IMG/VR virus record: IMGVR_UViG_3300031952_000005
Span: 41,465-105,464 of that record
Origin: a virus
DNA length: 64,000 nt
Strand: one strand, 5' to 3'
The notes beneath the pieces are model-generated. The model worked only from the letters and a program-made list of their open reading frames with translations. It had not been told where the DNA came from and made no database searches. This document shows, piece after piece, positions 39,675 to 47,894 of this stretch. Position numbers and translations under genes: made by a program. Within the stretch, counting starts at the first letter, position 1. Each line of letters starts with the position of its first letter.

Positions 39675-41330
39675 TTAAAAAGTTCTAATAGCACGAACAG
39701 CAGTAAGGTTGGTTTTGCTGTAGTCATTTGTAGAACCATCGCTAAAATCTTGGTACCATACACCATTACTACTATCCTCAGAAGAACTCCAATAGTTAGA
39801 AGTACTAAAACCACCAATAGCAACTCTGTTTATATACAATTGATTTAACTCATCTCTGCTTGGCAAATACCAATCATTATGACCACCTTCAACTAAATCT
39901 TTGCACAATTTAGCAGCAATACCTGGTTCAAAACAAACTGCTACTATATCTTCAGTATTTTGATTACCAGTTCCTATTACCAAACCATCTGAACCTATAA
40001 GTGTACCCTCACATCCCCATTCTACACCTTCTGATATATCTGCAACTGTTGCAATAAGTCCATGTTGTACATTTTCATTATACCCAGTGTCACCATCTTG
40101 CAAAAGATACGCTACTACACCACCATGTGCAAGGTCTCCTATTTCATAGTCTTTTACTAATCTTACTGATTGACCAACAAGTTTACCATTTCCTGTATAT
40201 TGACATTCACTACCATAACTATTTAATGCTCGACCCTCTCCTACTGATGGATCAAGTATTGATTCTGTAGAAGTCCAATAGAAAGCAAAGTCATTAAAAA
40301 GAGTAAAATCAGTTAGTGTTCCTGATCGTAAACCAGTTGGTTGACCTGTAAATCCACTACTATTAGTTGCGCCTGTATTAGGTGTTGTCCAGCAACCATC
40401 ACTTCCTTCTATTGTACCAATTGTTTTCATTTCCCCACCTGCTACACTTGATCCTCCTAGATAATCTATTAACACGGTCCACTCTGCATCAGAAGGAACA
40501 TGATATCCTAATGGAGCAAACTGTTTTCTTAGTAATGGATCAGATAAAGATGCTGCATCATAGATACCAACTACTGCATACCAATTATACAATTTACCAT
40601 GAATAGCTTCGTTTGCAGGATCATTATCAAAATAGCACCATGCACCAGTTGTCAAACCATCCCATAATGTTTGGTCAGTTACTTCTGGTATTGATATACC
40701 ATCTCTATATGTTACATTTACTGCATTACATTCTTTCCAAGTTTGAGTTCCAATCACTACTTCAGTTCCTTCACAATCAGGACAAACAAATGATGGAGTG
40801 GTAACCACACAAGAATCTCCCCAAGGTGTAAATGCTGTAGCAGCTCCTTTAGATCTCACTCTTATTGTATACGCTGTATTATATTGAGCACCTCCTGGAG
40901 TTTTAGTATATAAATCAAAAGTATAAGTACTTTCTGTTGAAACGAACGTTCCAAAATCAGGAATAGTAACCTCAAACTCATAAACTGTTGCACTTGCTAC
41001 TGGAATTGCTTCAACAAGTTCAGTAATGGAAAGTAATGTTTGATTACACTGAGAAGATATAACTTTAGTTAATACAGGTGGTGGTGCAGGAATACATGTT
41101 TCACATAACTTAACTGCCATATTTTGAATTACAGTAGTAAGATTCATATTTTGTGTAATATTTAAACAAGGTATTGCAACACCTGTATAAGTTACACAAG
41201 AACTATCATATAATTCTGTACACGCTGTTCCTACGCACGCAGGAGGTGTAGGTGTAGGTATCGGTGGTGTCGGAGGACAACAATTATTGCAACTACCTCC
41301 TGTATTGCAATTTGGATCTATACATGCCAT
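39675..41330 (-). CDS. Tail adhesin with FISUMP and DUF1566 (C-type-lectin-like) domains
   Basis: A 551-aa protein. The N-terminus is Cys/Pro-rich with CVTYTGVAIPCLNIT, shared with the 740-aa fibre, followed by a fibronectin III-like domain (about 85-182). Residues about 190-397 match the Fibrobacter paralogous (FISUMP) domain: VVIGTQTWKECN, GKLYNWYAV, GYHVPSDAEWTVL and FYWTSTE. Residues about 398-551 match DUF1566/Lcl-type domains: WYLPSRDELNQLY, NYWSSSEDSSNGVWYQDF and the terminal VRAIRTF. Both folds resemble formylglycine-enzyme/C-type lectins and are used as variable ligand-binding domains in phage. The C-terminal edge has the layout of diversity-generating retroelement targets, but no reverse transcriptase or template repeat is visible here. 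Confidence 0.8.
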   Translation of the reverse strand: MACIDPNCNTGGSCNNCCPPTPPIPTPTPPACVGTACTELYDSSCVTYTGVAIPCLNITQNMNLTTVIQNMAVKLCETCIPAPPPVLTKVISSQCNQTLLSITELVEAIPVASATVYEFEVTIPDFGTFVSTESTYTFDLYTKTPGGAQYNTAYTIRVRSKGAATAFTPWGDSCVVTTPSFVCPDCEGTEVVIGTQTWKECNAVNVTYRDGISIPEVTDQTLWDGLTTGAWCYFDNDPANEAIHGKLYNWYAVVGIYDAASLSDPLLRKQFAPLGYHVPSDAEWTVLIDYLGGSSVAGGEMKTIGTIEGSDGCWTTPNTGATNSSGFTGQPTGLRSGTLTDFTLFNDFAFYWTSTESILDPSVGEGRALNSYGSECQYTGNGKLVGQSVRLVKDYEIGDLAHGGVVAYLLQDGDTGYNENVQHGLIATVADISEGVEWGCEGTLIGSDGLVIGTGNQNTEDIVAVCFEPGIAAKLCKDLVEGGHNDWYLPSRDELNQLYINRVAIGGFSTSNYWSSSEDSSNGVWYQDFSDGSTNDYSKTNLTAVRAIRTF

Positions 41331-41331
41331 A

Positions 41332-41997
41332 TTATGGTATAGGATTAGTTGTTAATATACTATTTAAACTTGAAGATGGTGACTGACCACATTTGTATAT
41401 AGAAGATATGTGAAGTACATATTCTTCATCTTGTACTATATTTGGACTTGTTATATTTAAAGTATTTGGTGTACCATCTACTTCAAGAGTTGATTTTGAA
41501 TAAATAGGATAACTAAAAGTAGTATCTGCAAGTGTGTAAACATTAATACTATATCCTGTAGGAGATTGTATATCAGGAACACTTGATTTACTCCAAGAAA
41601 TATCAGCTGATGTAGTTCCAATTGTATCAACAGTTAAATTTTCTGGAGCTAATAACACACATGCAATAAGACTTCCACTATTTGTGACTTCTATAATCTT
41701 GTTTCTCATGTCTGCTATTGTTACCCATAAATTTGTTATAGAGTCACCTATATTATTTACACTAGTTAACCATCTTGGTAATGCACTCATCGGGGATGAA
41801 GTATTCATTAACTGTGGTAAGTTAGATAAGTTAGGTATCTGTGCAGTTATGCCATTAAATAATGAAGTAGTAGTTCCTATTGCAGATGTTAAATTACAAT
41901 AGTTTCTTTCAAATGTAAAAAATGCATTTTGTATTAGTACTTCTTGTCCAGGTGTACCACTTGATGCACATTGAGATATAATGTAAATATTATCCAT
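41332..41997 (-). CDS. Fibronectin III-containing tail/fibre-associated protein
   Basis: About 221 aa, choosing the Met at 41997 (MDNIYIISQC). A longer frame starts at 42060 but would run through the preceding 74-aa gene, and the chosen start leaves only 2 bases between them. The first 100 residues look like a fibre connector, with NAFFTFERNYCNL and LPRWLTSVNNIGDS. From about residue 120 a fibronectin type III-like domain follows (PENLTVDTIGTTSADISWS, then TGYSINVYTL). The stop abuts the 551-aa adhesin, so the two are co-translated. It could join adhesins to the tail. Confidence 0.6.
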   Translation of the reverse strand: MDNIYIISQCASSGTPGQEVLIQNAFFTFERNYCNLTSAIGTTTSLFNGITAQIPNLSNLPQLMNTSSPMSALPRWLTSVNNIGDSITNLWVTIADMRNKIIEVTNSGSLIACVLLAPENLTVDTIGTTSADISWSKSSVPDIQSPTGYSINVYTLADTTFSYPIYSKSTLEVDGTPNTLNITSPNIVQDEEYVLHISSIYKCGQSPSSSLNSILTTNPIP

Positions 41998-41999
41998 TA

Positions 42000-42224
42000 T
42001 TATAGTGTATTTATTTTTTCTTGAATTGTTGTTAATGAACACGCACTGCTCATTATACATTCACATGCTTCCATTTCAGTTGCACGAATTAATAAATTGC
42101 GCAAGTCATCAGCAAAATCAGCATCAATAACAGTGTTACAGTTTTTAAAACCATACCTCTTTTGCTTGTATTTTGCGTAAACACTTTGAGCGTATACTTG
42201 ATTAATTCTGATTAGTGGAGTCAT
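42000..42224 (-). CDS. Small structural-cluster protein (74 aa)
   Basis: A 74-aa protein of unknown family with a basic N-terminal half (VYAKYKQKRYGFKNC) and an acidic, Cys-containing C-terminal half (EMEACECIMSSAC). The ATG overlaps the stop of the upstream 55-aa zinc-ribbon-like gene by four bases (ATGA), indicating coupled translation. It belongs to the fibre cluster. No function can be read from the sequence. Confidence 0.6.
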   Translation of the reverse strand: MTPLIRINQVYAQSVYAKYKQKRYGFKNCNTVIDADFADDLRNLLIRATEMEACECIMSSACSLTTIQEKINTL

Positions 42225-42388
42225 TTGTTATTATCGTTATTTAATTTTTCAGTAGCAAGTTTTTGCTCATTGGCAAGTTGTTGTTCGTATTGTGCAAGAC
42301 AACTTGCACATACACTTGCACCATTCGATGCATTTCTTTGTTGACATTCACAACTTAAAGAAGTTTTACAATTGTTACATTGAGCCAT
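42221..42388 (-). CDS. Small zinc-ribbon-like protein (55 aa)
   Basis: A 55-aa frame reading MAQCNNCKTS at the start, with Cys pairs CNNC, CEC and CASC in the first 31 residues and a helical charged tail (YEQQLANEQKLATEKLNN). The Cys spacing suggests a small zinc ribbon. It starts 18 bp after the 194-aa gene and overlaps the next gene by ATGA. Fusion of a Cys ribbon to a helical tail would suit a small adaptor in the fibre or connector assembly; that is inference. Confidence 0.6.
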   Translation of the reverse strand: MAQCNNCKTSLSCECQQRNASNGASVCASCLAQYEQQLANEQKLATEKLNNDNNK

Positions 42389-42405
42389 ACAATTTTTATT
42401 TAAAA

Positions 42406-42990
42406 TTAAACGTTACATGATACACAGCATCCAGTAAGATATTTAGAAAGTAATGTTTCTGCGTAGTTATACATTTCTATAGCTTGTTTAGGAGAATTAC
42501 AATATTCTGCTTTTGCTTTTGCAGCATCAACATACATTTTAATATATCTTAAATCATGCAATTTTTGATGTTGTTCTGCAGTAGGTTCACACGCTTGTAA
42601 TTGTACTTTGCAAATTTCTCTATAATAAGTATTTACTAAATGTGTTGTTCGTAAATGATAGCATTCTACAAATACTGTTTCATTTGGTGATACACTATAT
42701 TTTATAGTATACAGTCCATCAGGAAATATTCCAATAGGTTGATCATTAGCAGTAATTCCTAAATCAGTAGTAGAAAAGTTTTTTACAAATCCTGGATTTA
42801 ATGTCTTAGGTGGTATTGCTGTTGGATCAGGAATATAGTAAATAGGTAATGCAAAACCAGGTAGATATATATCAAGTCTTGGACAATCAACTGCCAATCC
42901 TGCACCGTATACAGAAGCATCCCATATTCTTATAATATTTTCGCATGCAGTTTCTGGTATATCTAATGCGAGTGTATGTTTAATTGCCAT
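42406..42990 (-). CDS. Virion-associated protein (194 aa), connector/fibre cluster
   Basis: A 194-aa protein with a beta-rich first half (ETACENIIRIWDASVYG, RLDIYLPGF) and a helical second half ending in a Cys-rich tip (GCCVSC). The beta part resembles small tail or fibre-attachment domains, but I do not recognise a family. A strong intrinsic terminator and a 113-bp gap separate it from the upstream 543-aa gene, so it opens a new transcription unit that contains the tail-fibre genes. Confidence 0.6.
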   Translation of the reverse strand: MAIKHTLALDIPETACENIIRIWDASVYGAGLAVDCPRLDIYLPGFALPIYYIPDPTAIPPKTLNPGFVKNFSTTDLGITANDQPIGIFPDGLYTIKYSVSPNETVFVECYHLRTTHLVNTYYREICKVQLQACEPTAEQHQKLHDLRYIKMYVDAAKAKAEYCNSPKQAIEMYNYAETLLSKYLTGCCVSCNV

Positions 42991-43049
42991 AAGTGATTCA
43001 GTATTAATATCATTACTACAATATGAATTTACGAAAAATAATTAAATAA

Positions 43050-43084
43050 AACAAAAAGAGGAGACAAATTAATATCTCCTCTTT
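43050..43084 (-). terminator. Intrinsic terminator after the 543-aa structural gene
   Basis: A perfect 10-bp inverted repeat, AAAGAGGAGA and TCTCCTCTTT, with a 10-base loop. On the minus strand it is followed by a T-rich tract interrupted by one G. It lies 20 bp past the stop of the 543-aa gene and is the strongest terminator in the structural block. Confidence 0.85.
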
Positions 43085-43103
43085 AGTGTTTATATACTTA
43101 TGA

Positions 43104-44735
43104 CTACGGTAACAATGTGAATTTTGTATCGTAGTTGTTAGCAGTTTGTAACCATTTAGTTATACCTTCTTCCAAAGCAGTCAAACGACCAGTTGCAGTT
43201 GGTACAAAAATTCTGATTAAGTATTGATCATTATCCATTGTTCCAGAAGGATTACTCTTACGAGGAACACTGTGTAACAAGTTGTAAATAATATATTTAC
43301 TTGCACGAGTTACTTCTGCAAAAGGACTATAATCAAGAACTTCTCTCAAACGAGGATCTTGTTGCCATGGTTCTTGTTGGTATCTTTTAGCAAGAATTAA
43401 TTCTCTAATAAGAGTTTCACCAAATCCTCTACCTTGGATTGCTTGTTGAATTTCAGCAGGATTAAAACATTGTGCTAAACATTGATTTCCTAATGGATCC
43501 ATTGCAGTAACAGAAGCATAAATTTCAATTGGTTGATATTCTACGTGATCTCTAGGAGCAAAAGAACAATCACCAAATACAGTATCTACATAAGCACCTA
43601 CAATTTCTAAGAAAGACTCAACAGTATCAGGAGCACTAGCACCTGTTAGTGGAGTATAAGTAGCAGTTGTAATTGATTCATAAATTTTAGTTACAGTACC
43701 AGCAGTAGTAGTAACATTACTAATTGCAGTACTACCACTTGTAGTTTGAATTGTGTTAGCAGCAACTAATGCGACAGCACCAGCTCCAGTAGCAGCAGTG
43801 TAACTAGCAGCAACATAAGCAATTACAGGAGAAACAGAACTAATAGTTGCAGAAGCAACAGTTTGAGAAATGTTTACAGTAAATGTAGAACCAGTACCCC
43901 CACCACCAGAAACTCTAGATACAATAGTTGTACCAGCAGCAACACCTGTTCCAGTAAGAATTTGTCCTACAGAGAAAATTGTGTTAGTAGCAGTACCTAC
44001 TGTAAATAAATTACCAGCAATACTTGAAGTAGTTGCAGAAGTAGCAGTAGTTGGTGTAAACACAACTCTGTCATTTGCAGCAATACCAGTTCTTTCAGTC
44101 ATTGTTAATGCAGCAGCTGCAGAAGCAGTAGCTGTAGCAGCAACACCAGAAACCAATACACGATTCCATACAGTTCCTTGTACAAAATCTTTTACAGTTG
44201 GATAAAGAGCAAGTCTATCTGCCCATCCTAACAATACAATATTTGGATCCACATTGTTTGAACTTGCGTCACAACATCCTGTGTCAGCATCAAGTGTGTA
44301 GTAAGCATTGTGAGTTAAGAAACGCAATGCAGGAGAACCTTTAAGATCCAATCTTAATCTGTAAGTAGTGTTACAAGTAACAGCACATCCAGCAGTAGCA
44401 GATATTTGTTGAATATCTTGAACAGGATTAGATGGTTCAGATACAGTAAATGAACTGATGTACTTAGGATTAATACCTTTAGATTTTACAGACTCTTTGT
44501 AACCACCATGAAATGGTCCAAGTTTGTCTACAGTGTGAAAACTACCTTGTGCTAAGTATGCAAGTGGAGTCACCGCATAATCAGGAGAAGCAGTTGATAA
44601 TACAACTGACGCGTTGGTCGTTGCACTAATTAATGCAAGTTGACCTGCAGTTAATGCAGAACTTGCTGTACCAGCTGTTGCAACTAAAGAGTTAGCAACT
44701 AGAGCCTTCTGGTAGGCATGTGGAAAATAAGCCAT
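43104..44735 (-). CDS. Probable abundant virion protein with Ala/Thr-rich insert (543 aa)
   Basis: A 543-aa protein whose ends look globular (MAYFPHAYQKALVAN at the start; RYQQEPWQQDPRLREVLDYS and YIIYNLLHSVPRKSNP near the end). Residues about 195-360 are Ala/Thr/Ser/Gly-rich beta repeats such as FSVGQILTGTGVAAGTTIVS, a decoration-like domain common in marine phage surface proteins. A strong terminator directly downstream and a separate transcription unit suggest high expression. By position, between connectors and fibre genes, it may be a head fibre, auxiliary capsid or tail sheath-like component. No specific family recognised. Confidence 0.65.
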   Translation of the reverse strand: MAYFPHAYQKALVANSLVATAGTASSALTAGQLALISATTNASVVLSTASPDYAVTPLAYLAQGSFHTVDKLGPFHGGYKESVKSKGINPKYISSFTVSEPSNPVQDIQQISATAGCAVTCNTTYRLRLDLKGSPALRFLTHNAYYTLDADTGCCDASSNNVDPNIVLLGWADRLALYPTVKDFVQGTVWNRVLVSGVAATATASAAAALTMTERTGIAANDRVVFTPTTATSATTSSIAGNLFTVGTATNTIFSVGQILTGTGVAAGTTIVSRVSGGGGTGSTFTVNISQTVASATISSVSPVIAYVAASYTAATGAGAVALVAANTIQTTSGSTAISNVTTTAGTVTKIYESITTATYTPLTGASAPDTVESFLEIVGAYVDTVFGDCSFAPRDHVEYQPIEIYASVTAMDPLGNQCLAQCFNPAEIQQAIQGRGFGETLIRELILAKRYQQEPWQQDPRLREVLDYSPFAEVTRASKYIIYNLLHSVPRKSNPSGTMDNDQYLIRIFVPTATGRLTALEEGITKWLQTANNYDTKFTLLP

Positions 44736-44768
44736 TTTATAAAATATTTAAGGTTAATAATACATTTA

Positions 44769-45209
44769 TTATTTAAGGAACAGTAGTTTATATTTAACAC
44801 TGTTCAGTGTACTTTTGATAGTGTCAAGATCATTTATGATTTCACTATATGGCATAATTGCCTGTAATGAAGTAACTTGTTGATATAAATCTCTTATATA
44901 AGATAATGCTTCTTCTACAGAATTCAAAATTCTTGGAGCAGAATCTTCATAATTTAACAATTTTTCACAAGCACCCTGAAATCCTTCTGCTAAATCATCA
45001 GCATGCCCAGGCATTGCATCATATAATTCATTCAATGCTTTGTGAGAAGCAAATGAACCTAATCCAGTTACTTTTAAATGTAACTTGTGAAAACTTGTAC
45101 CAGCATTCATAAGTTCACTTACTAGTGAACCAGTTTTGCTTTCAAGTGATGAACCAGCAGAACTTGTCACACCTGGTTTTTTTAATTTATAATTTCCTGC
45201 AAAATCCAT
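44769..45209 (-). CDS. Small helical virion-block protein (146 aa)
   Basis: A 146-aa, mainly helical protein with a flexible Gly/Ser-rich start (LKKPGVTSSAGSSLES) followed by amphipathic helices (FHKLHLKVTGLGSFASHKAL). Neither catalytic residues nor Cys motifs were seen. It sits 4 bp downstream of the 236-aa connector gene. A structural or assembly role is inferred from location only. Confidence 0.55.
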   Translation of the reverse strand: MDFAGNYKLKKPGVTSSAGSSLESKTGSLVSELMNAGTSFHKLHLKVTGLGSFASHKALNELYDAMPGHADDLAEGFQGACEKLLNYEDSAPRILNSVEEALSYIRDLYQQVTSLQAIMPYSEIINDLDTIKSTLNSVKYKLLFLK

Positions 45210-45213
45210 ATGT

Positions 45214-45924
45214 TTAATTATTTATTGTTGCATTTTGTTTGTTTCTTTGATATTGATTCATTGATTCAATATCACCAGCAAGTATTGAACATGCTTCATC
45301 GATTATTAGTTCAACAATGTCATCTTTAAATTCACAATTGACATTTACAGTAGTAACAACTCCAGTGTTTGGATTTACACAACCTACAAATGCCACATCA
45401 AGTGGTTTTCTAAAATAATACAAAACAGGTCTATCTATTGTAAACTGACCATTTGTGTATATTTTAATTTTATTATTCTGTATAGTGCAAATAGTTTCTC
45501 CCCACTCTACACTAGGACTTCTAAAATTATCAGATAACAAGTTGTCAATATCACCTACTTGAGCAAGATATGTAATCATTGGTCGTGGTGTAGGACAGCA
45601 TGTAGAAATTGAATTTACAGACAGTCTTTTAAAATACAAATAATCAACTGGTAATACTGCAGTTTCATAATACAAAGGAAACGCTGTTGCTGACCATGTA
45701 GTTCCAGTATCTGTTATCATCAATTGAATATCATCAATATTCATCTTGGTAGATTCATCACCTTCCTTAGCTTGGTTGTGTCCATGAATTTGTCTGCGAA
45801 ACCATTCTAGTTGTGCTTTATTAAATGCTTCAGTAACCTGCCAACACTCGATATTATCATAATCGAGTGAAGCAAGTTTGTTCAACCTTTGTTTTATTTT
45901 TATTTGTAATAAACTATTTGTCAT
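45214..45924 (-). CDS. Head-tail connector-type protein (236 aa)
   Basis: A 236-aa protein with an N-terminal helical region (IKIKQRLNKLASLDYDN, EAFNKAQLEWFRRQI), a central beta region including FPLYYETAVLPVDYLYF, and a terminal helix ELIIDEACSILAGDIES. The helix-beta-helix layout and the closing helix resemble adaptor proteins that bind below the portal. Located among post-capsid genes, 3 bp from the 80-aa gene. Connector assignment is by pattern and position, not by a named domain. Confidence 0.6.
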   Translation of the reverse strand: MTNSLLQIKIKQRLNKLASLDYDNIECWQVTEAFNKAQLEWFRRQIHGHNQAKEGDESTKMNIDDIQLMITDTGTTWSATAFPLYYETAVLPVDYLYFKRLSVNSISTCCPTPRPMITYLAQVGDIDNLLSDNFRSPSVEWGETICTIQNNKIKIYTNGQFTIDRPVLYYFRKPLDVAFVGCVNPNTGVVTTVNVNCEFKDDIVELIIDEACSILAGDIESMNQYQRNKQNATINN

Positions 45925-45927
45925 TTC

Positions 45928-46170
45928 TTAACATTTCCATTTTTTTAACGCCAATGCTTTTCTTGTTGGTTCTCCATTTGGTTTTTTCATAGGACCAGAT
46001 ACTCCAGACATTCTTGCACAAAAAGATTCTTTTCTAGGACCACCTTCTGGTTGAGGTGCTTTTAAGTTAGAACCAGGATTTGCTTTGTTGTAAGAGTCTC
46101 TTCCTTTCTGATTTAAACCACCAGAAGGAGATTTACCTTCTTTTCTTGTCCATGCAAGTGTCTTTGCCAT
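45928..46170 (-). CDS. Small basic Gly/Pro-rich protein ending in Cys (DUF6321-like)
   Basis: An 80-aa protein reading SPSGGLNQKGRDSYNKANPG, then RKESFCARMSG and a C-terminal ALKKWKC. From memory this corresponds to a small family (DUF6321) seen in many aquatic phages. It has a conserved inner Cys and the terminal Cys. It is highly basic and probably binds nucleic acid or acidic virion proteins. It is one of four small basic genes clustered after the capsid gene; three of them end in Lys-x-Cys. Confidence 0.7.
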   Translation of the reverse strand: MAKTLAWTRKEGKSPSGGLNQKGRDSYNKANPGSNLKAPQPEGGPRKESFCARMSGVSGPMKKPNGEPTRKALALKKWKC

Positions 46171-46171
46171 G

Positions 46172-46318
46172 TTATTTACCTTTAGATTTTATTTTTTTTT
46201 CTTGTTTGATCATCTCAGGTGTAGGTTTCTTACCTGAACCTTTGTTTGCTCTTATGTTATCCCAAAGACCTCTCTGAGAACTAGAACCATCTGCGCGTTT
46301 TATCATTTGCTTTGCCAT
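46172..46318 (-). CDS. Small basic protein (48 aa)
   Basis: A short frame reading MAKQMIKRADGSSSQRGLWD at the start and closing with a Lys-rich tail (EKKIKSKGK). It is about 30% Lys/Arg, has no Cys and no membrane span. The stop nearly touches the next gene's ATG at 46170, and the ATG is 12 bp from the 47-aa gene, so it is part of a packed set. A conserved-looking core (QRGLWDNIRANKGSGKKPT) suggests a real phage protein; function unknown. Confidence 0.65.
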   Translation of the reverse strand: MAKQMIKRADGSSSQRGLWDNIRANKGSGKKPTPEMIKQEKKIKSKGK

Positions 46319-46330
46319 GACAGTTACTTA

Positions 46331-46474
46331 TTAACATTTTTTAGTTTTACCACCCATTCTCATTACAGGAGTAGCAAGACTTTTTGTTGCAATGATTGGT
46401 GTTCTTTGTTGTTTACTAATAGGTTTTTTTGCTTCTGCAGCATCTTTGCCTAACTGTTTTTTATTGAATGACAT
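46331..46474 (-). CDS. Small basic protein ending in KKC (47 aa)
   Basis: A 47-aa frame beginning MSFNKKQLGKDAAEAKK and ending GGKTKKC. It is strongly basic, with a Lys-x-Cys C-terminus like its two neighbours. It begins 19 bp after the 338-aa gene and sits 12 bp before the 48-aa gene. The conserved end suggests the Cys is functional (metal, disulfide or packing contact), but nothing else can be said. Confidence 0.6.
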   Translation of the reverse strand: MSFNKKQLGKDAAEAKKPISKQQRTPIIATKSLATPVMRMGGKTKKC

Positions 46475-46493
46475 ATTTATATAATTTAAATTG

Positions 46494-47510
46494 TTACACG
46501 TTCCAATAATGTTCTGTTGTCAATGTGATTTCTGATAAGATCTCATCATTCAATGGGTTCTTTAAGAACATAACAACATCAGATGGATTCTTACCTAAAC
46601 TAGTTCCTGACTTGATATGATAAATAAATCCATCACCTCTTGTAGAAATTAATTTATAAAAGTTTGCATCTTTTACAAGTGCTCTTAATTTTAATGTCTC
46701 CATGTCTAATGTAGCAATATCTAAGAACTTACCTGCAGTTTTACGTTTGTCTTTGTCAACTGTATCACCATTAATATAACTATCCATGTTATCATACATT
46801 ACATCAAGTGGTGTAGATTTTTTATACTGAGTAGAATTAGGATCAACTACTTTACATACATAAAATAATTTGTTACTATTTTTCTCAAATAATTTTTGCA
46901 ATTCAGATAATGCTCTGTTTCTCAGTTTTTTAACTTCAGTTTTAACAGATGCAGTTTCTTCATATTTATCTAAGTAAAACTTAAATGGAACTGATGCACT
47001 TCTTGCAGCTTCTAATGACTTTGCAACTATACTAAATCCACCTGCTTCTATACCACGTAGTTTAATCAAATCATATGGATCACCTACAGGATCTAAATAA
47101 ACAGGTTCATTACCAAATCGCATGGTAATCTTTCCCCAAAAATCATCATTATCTGGTCTAAGTAATTTACACTTGTTCCAAAACTCTACATCATCAACAT
47201 TTAAAACATTTGCTGCCAATTCTCTTTCTAATTGTGCAACAGTTTTTCTAATGTCTTTAATTGCAGCAGCTGCATCATCAGGATTCATAAGTTTTATTTC
47301 AGGTGCAAATTCATTTAAACCTGATACATATCTTCTAATACCATTGTACTCAAGACATGCTAATGATTCTTCATGAAACACTCCTTCAAAGAGTGCCATC
47401 TGATACTTTTCTAATCCCATGTTTGCCATCTCGTTATCAACGTATGGTCTAATTGTCAATGAACTGTTTCTTTTTAACGACTGGTGTTTGTCGATTACTG
47501 TTACTTCCAT
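46494..47510 (-). CDS. Conserved post-capsid protein, crAss gene-75 position (338 aa)
   Basis: A 338-aa protein with a helical N-terminal half (MNPDDAAAAIKDIRKTVAQL, then RELAANVLNVDDVEF) and a beta-rich C-terminal half (ISTRGDGFIYHIKSG). It lies immediately after the capsid gene and the small Cys-ended gene, the place held in other crAss-like phages by a conserved uncharacterised protein often called gene 75. A structural role such as head completion is inferred. A 195-bp structured non-coding stretch precedes it. Confidence 0.6.
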   Translation of the reverse strand: MEVTVIDKHQSLKRNSSLTIRPYVDNEMANMGLEKYQMALFEGVFHEESLACLEYNGIRRYVSGLNEFAPEIKLMNPDDAAAAIKDIRKTVAQLERELAANVLNVDDVEFWNKCKLLRPDNDDFWGKITMRFGNEPVYLDPVGDPYDLIKLRGIEAGGFSIVAKSLEAARSASVPFKFYLDKYEETASVKTEVKKLRNRALSELQKLFEKNSNKLFYVCKVVDPNSTQYKKSTPLDVMYDNMDSYINGDTVDKDKRKTAGKFLDIATLDMETLKLRALVKDANFYKLISTRGDGFIYHIKSGTSLGKNPSDVVMFLKNPLNDEILSEITLTTEHYWNV

Positions 47511-47559
47511 GTTTGTTTTTTAATTTAATTGACTGCGTTCTTCTTTCTCTGTTTTTTGT

Positions 47560-47696
47560 AACTACTAGTTTAAAGCTCCTAAACCACGTCAAGGTTGTTA
47601 CATCTTAGGAGTGCCTGTATTGCTACAGGTTGTTGTTGACTAATCAACATCGGGGAGAGAGGTTATCTCTTCAACTTGCCATACTATGTACAAGTT
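47560..47696 (-). ncRNA. Array of consecutive hairpins downstream of the capsid gene (candidate structured RNA)
   Basis: On the transcribed strand this 137-base gap holds five perfect stem-loops a few bases apart: AACTTG with a 12-base loop (47673-47696), AGAGA-TAACC-TCTCT (47656-47670), TGTTGA-TTAG-TCAACA (47634-47649), CCTGTA-GCAA-TACAGG with a GNRA-type loop (47614-47629), and CTCCTAA/TTAGGAG enclosing a smaller ACC/GGT stem (47576-47611). A weak sixth (AACT/AGTT) follows. No reading frame spans it. It could be a leader controlling the 338-aa gene, an mRNA-stabilising element behind the capsid message, or a free RNA. It does not resemble any ribozyme or riboswitch I know. Confidence 0.55.
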
Positions 47697-47705
47697 ATAG
47701 CAAAT

Positions 47706-47831
47706 CTAACACTTTTTATACTTACTTGGTGAAGCACCTGCAAGTTTTTGTGTTTTTGGACCAGATTGAGGAGAAGTAGGTTTCTTTACTACAATCTTGT
47801 TACTCATTGCTGCTTTATTTTTTCCTGTCAT
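47706..47831 (-). CDS. Small basic protein ending in KKC (41 aa), after MCP
   Basis: A 41-aa frame beginning MTGKNKAAMSNKIVVKKP and ending SPSKYKKC, which is Pro/Lys/Ser-rich and basic. It starts 63 bp after the capsid stop. The terminal Lys-Lys-Cys echoes two other small genes 1.3 kb away. Because it is short, coding status is less certain, but composition and the shared C-terminus favour a real gene. Confidence 0.55.
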   Translation of the reverse strand: MTGKNKAAMSNKIVVKKPTSPQSGPKTQKLAGASPSKYKKC

Positions 47832-47894
47832 GATTTCTTATTATTAGTTGTACTTACCTGGAGATATTACTTCTCCAGGAGTACATTATTAATA

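Noticed and set aside
41998-42060. Longer start of the fibronectin protein
   Set aside because: It would overlap the 74-aa gene by about 60 bases, while the Met at 41997 gives a tight junction.
43700-44150. Plus-strand Val/Ala/Pro-rich frame over the 543-aa gene
   Set aside because: It mirrors the low-complexity Ala/Thr insert of the minus-strand gene, and the terminator and neighbours support the minus strand.
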